Positions 61,788 to 64,000 of a DNA stretch of 64,000 bases are shown here, one piece after another. Each line of letters starts with the position of its first letter. The first letter of the stretch is position 1. The stretch covers positions 26,902-90,901 of the forward strand of contig JAHJJI010000140.1 of assembly GCA_018823025.1 (NCBI GenBank), written 5' to 3'. Below the pieces are notes generated by a model. The model worked only from the letters and a program-made list of their open reading frames with translations, did no database searches and had not been told where the DNA came from. This DNA is from Gammaproteobacteria bacterium. GTDB taxonomy: Bacteria > Pseudomonadota > Gammaproteobacteria > Burkholderiales > Sulfuricellaceae. The position numbers and the translations under genes are program-made.

Positions 61788-63242
61788 ATGGCCACAAGCA
61801 AAACAAAAAACTCCCGGGTGCTATTCGTCACATCTGAAATCCACCCCCTGATCAAGACCGGCGGACTGGCCGATGTCAGCGGCGCATTGCCTGCGGCATT
61901 GCGCGAACTGGGCACGGAAGTGCGAGTGCTGGTGCCGGGTTACCCGAAAGTGCTGGCCGGCGCCAAGAACAAGCGCTTGCTCCACACCTTCCATGACCTG
62001 CCCGAAGCTGACGAAGTACACCTGCTATCGGCCTCCCTGCCTGGCAACGGAGTGCCGTTGCTGATCATCGATTGCCCGGTACTCTACCAGCGCGACGGCG
62101 GCCCTTACCTGAACCCTGTCGGCGTCGACTGGCCGGACAATGCCCAGCGCTTCGCCCTGCTTTCACGGATCGGCGCCATTCTTGGCAGCGATGCCACGCC
62201 CCTCTCATTCCGTCCCAACATCGTTCACTGCAACGACTGGCAAAGTGCACTGGTTCCCGCTTTTCTGCGCTTCATGCATGGAAAAAAAGCGGCGACGGTC
62301 ATGACCATCCACAACCTCGCCTTCCAGGGCATCTTCCCGCCACACGTCGTGACCGAGGTCGGTCTGCCGCCGGCATGCTTCAGCATCGAGGGGGTGGAAT
62401 ACTACGGCAATTTCTCCTTTCTCAAGGCCGGCCTCTACTATGCCGACCACATCTCCACGGTCAGCCCCACCTACGCGCAGGAAATCCAGCAGGAAGCACT
62501 CGGCTTCGGCATGCAGGGACTGCTCACTCACCGCAGCAACAAACTGACCGGAATCGTCAACGGCATCGACACCAGCGACTGGAATCCAGCCACCGATCCG
62601 CATCTGGTGCAGGGATACGACGCTGGAAACATGGCTGGCAAGACCGCCAACAAGCTCGCCCTGCAGGAAAAAATGGGGTTGAAGCGCGACCCGGACATCC
62701 CGCTGCTCGGCATGATCAGCCGCATCACCCAGCAGAAAGGCGGGGACCTGCTGCTGGAGATTGCGCCGCAACTGCTGCGGGAAAACGTGCAAATTGTCCT
62801 GCTTGGAACCGGCGAAACCGTGCTGGAAAACGGCTTCCGTAACCTCGACCACGCACATCCAGACAGGGTGGGAGTGACGATCGGCTTTGACGAAGGATTG
62901 TCTCATCTGGTCGAAGCCGGCGCAGACATGTTCCTGATGCCCTCACGCTTCGAACCCTGCGGCCTCAACCAGATGTACAGCCAGCGCTATGGCACGCCAC
63001 CAATCGTGCATGCCACCGGCGGTCTGGCCGACACGGTGGTCGATGGCGTCACCGGCTTCGTGTTCGAGCCGATGACCGCCGAGACATTCCTGACCAGCAT
63101 CCGCCGCGCACTCGCCACCTACCACGACAAGCAAGCATGGCACGCCATCCAGCACAACGCCATGACACGAGATTTCAGCTGGGAAAAAAGCGCCGAGGAT
63201 TACCTGGCACTTTATAAAGAAGTCCTGAGTCCTGAGTCCTGA
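61788..63242 (+). CDS. glgA: Glycogen synthase (ADP-glucose)
   Basis: This 484-aa GT5 enzyme extends glycogen from ADP-glucose. The donor-site KTGGLADVSGALPAALRELG is near residue 24. Other motifs are HCNDWQSALVP, TIHNLAFQG and the C-terminal PSRFEPCGLNQMYSQRYG with ATGGLADTV. The last codons (VLSPES, then stop) are encoded by a GAGTCCT heptamer repeat that continues into the following gap, so the natural C-terminus may have been altered. Confidence 0.95.
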   Translation: MATSKTKNSRVLFVTSEIHPLIKTGGLADVSGALPAALRELGTEVRVLVPGYPKVLAGAKNKRLLHTFHDLPEADEVHLLSASLPGNGVPLLIIDCPVLYQRDGGPYLNPVGVDWPDNAQRFALLSRIGAILGSDATPLSFRPNIVHCNDWQSALVPAFLRFMHGKKAATVMTIHNLAFQGIFPPHVVTEVGLPPACFSIEGVEYYGNFSFLKAGLYYADHISTVSPTYAQEIQQEALGFGMQGLLTHRSNKLTGIVNGIDTSDWNPATDPHLVQGYDAGNMAGKTANKLALQEKMGLKRDPDIPLLGMISRITQQKGGDLLLEIAPQLLRENVQIVLLGTGETVLENGFRNLDHAHPDRVGVTIGFDEGLSHLVEAGADMFLMPSRFEPCGLNQMYSQRYGTPPIVHATGGLADTVVDGVTGFVFEPMTAETFLTSIRRALATYHDKQAWHAIQHNAMTRDFSWEKSAEDYLALYKEVLSPES

Positions 63243-63300
63243 TTCAAAAAATATCGCGCAACGATACAACGCACTCAGTACTGTTTTTCCGCACTCAGTG
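63223..63300. repeat. GAGTCCT hairpin repeat between glgA and glgP
   Basis: GTCCTGA units (about 63225-63243) are followed by inverted CACTCAGT units (about 63270-63300). The repeat overlaps the glgA stop and ends five bases before the phosphorylase stop codon. It is the third copy of the family seen at 26511 and 55447. Confidence 0.75.
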
Positions 63301-63304
63301 CTTC

Positions 63305-64000
63305 TCAAAGCCAAACCATCAGCCCCATCTCCAGCGGATGGGTCAGAAGTTCCTGCCAGGGGTAAACGCGGATTTTGTAATCCAGATGGCCACACCGGTC
63401 TGGGGCCAGATCGAGGGTAAACAGATGCTCCCCGGTCGCCTCGACGAGTCCCTGGAACGAGAAGCTGAAGTGCAGGTAATCCTTCATCTCATTGCGATTA
63501 GGGCGACGCATCATCAACTCGACCCTCACATCCTCCGGCGCCAGGCCGTTCAGTTTCAGGGCAACCTCGAAACGCACTTTGTCCCCAAACTGAATGCGCT
63601 TCTTCGGCGTATACAGGCGGCGAATCTCGACACCCTCCCAGGCGGCGAGGATCTTCATTTTCCAGGCTGAAACATTCTTCGCATTTGCGTAGCCATCGCG
63701 GGCGTACAGTTCACCTTGGCGGCTGGCCTGAAGGTAAAAGTTGGACACGTATTCGCCCACCATCCGGTTGGAATTGAAGCGCGGCAGCAGGGTGCCGATC
63801 GAACGCTTGGAACGCCTGATCCATTCCGCCGAGTAGCCCATCTTGCCGCGATCGTAGTACTGGGGCACGATACGGTCCTGCAGGATCTCGTAAAAGGTCT
63901 GGCTGTCTTCCTTGTTACGGCGGTAATCGTCCATGTAGGTCGGTGCCGGCTTGATCGCCCAGCCGTTGGTGCCGTCGTAGCCCTCGCCCCACCAGCCGTC
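63305..64000 (-). CDS. glgP: Alpha-glucan family phosphorylase, C-terminal part (partial)
   Basis: The 231 residues in the window are the C-terminus of an alpha-glucan phosphorylase of the DUF3417-containing type. They start inside the GWWGEGYDGTNGWAI region near the window end and continue with YMDDYRRNKEDSQTFYEIL. A C-terminal beta domain (about the last 130 residues) follows, ending EMGLMVWL. The catalytic and pyridoxal-phosphate region lies beyond position 64000. It would release glucose 1-phosphate from glycogen. The gene is convergent with glgA. Confidence 0.88.
   Translation of the reverse strand, partial: DGWWGEGYDGTNGWAIKPAPTYMDDYRRNKEDSQTFYEILQDRIVPQYYDRGKMGYSAEWIRRSKRSIGTLLPRFNSNRMVGEYVSNFYLQASRQGELYARDGYANAKNVSAWKMKILAAWEGVEIRRLYTPKKRIQFGDKVRFEVALKLNGLAPEDVRVELMMRRPNRNEMKDYLHFSFSFQGLVEATGEHLFTLDLAPDRCGHLDYKIRVYPWQELLTHPLEMGLMVWL

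Overview
The window looks like the chromosome of a Gram-negative, sulfur-oxidising betaproteobacterium, probably of the Gallionellaceae/Sulfuricellaceae type. This is inferred from gene content, not from a marker gene: LPS genes (kdsB, lpxK), TolQ/TolR-like proteins, a Qmo/Hdr electron-transfer operon, a DsrC-like protein, pyrophosphate-based glycolysis and FNR-type operators. No rRNA, tRNA or CRISPR array was seen.

Layout. 1-2.9 kb: 5' end of dnaE, divergent trhP, and an HD-GYP protein. 3-5.4 kb: ammonium transporter with a sigma-54 promoter and two NtrC-like sites, then a DUF2279 protein. 5.4-10.9 kb: minus-strand operon qmoA-qmoB-hdrC-hdrB plus a 105-aa unknown. 11-20 kb: minus-strand pyrophosphate and housekeeping genes (phosphodiesterase, ppa, hppA, pfp, unknown, adk, kdsB, ycaR, lpxK, exbD, exbB). 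20.1-20.4 kb: AT-rich, palindrome-rich region with DnaA boxes. 20.4-28.4 kb: xseA, a repeat-containing membrane protein, a large GGDEF sensor, miaA and mutL. 28.5-31.3 kb: a convergent plcP/glycosyltransferase pair, both with Pho boxes, and a single-cysteine DsrC paralogue. 31.3-35.9 kb: amidase, tsaE, queG, a diheme cytochrome c with an FNR box, and murI.

36-40.8 kb: a tightly coupled four-gene operon of corrinoid protein, UroD-fold methyltransferase, RACo-like reactivator and GAF-PAS-HD-GYP protein. This is the most unusual unit here. 40.8-47.2 kb: heavy-metal RND efflux (outer-membrane factor, DUF3240, CusA/CzcA-like pump, membrane-fusion protein, His-rich secreted protein). 47.3-48.6 kb: an intact IS481-family element with a 6-bp target duplication. 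48.7-51.5 kb: membrane protein, Sco, PCuAC, a DUF3135 protein and SlyD, so copper handling continues past the IS.

51.5-64 kb: a glycogen/alpha-glucan island with two GH57 enzymes, glgC, glgB, pgi, pgl, glgA and the C-terminus of an alpha-glucan phosphorylase. Together these make, branch, remodel and degrade glycogen and pass glucose phosphates into glycolysis and the pentose-phosphate route. The upstream pfp, hppA and ppa suggest that PPi is used as an energy currency.

Short hairpin repeats made of heptamer-like units (GAGTGCT/GAGTCCT, GGACGCAGA and ACACAGAG types) fill several gene junctions. In two cases they appear to have become the N-terminal coding sequence of the neighbouring gene (miaA and the efflux outer-membrane factor).
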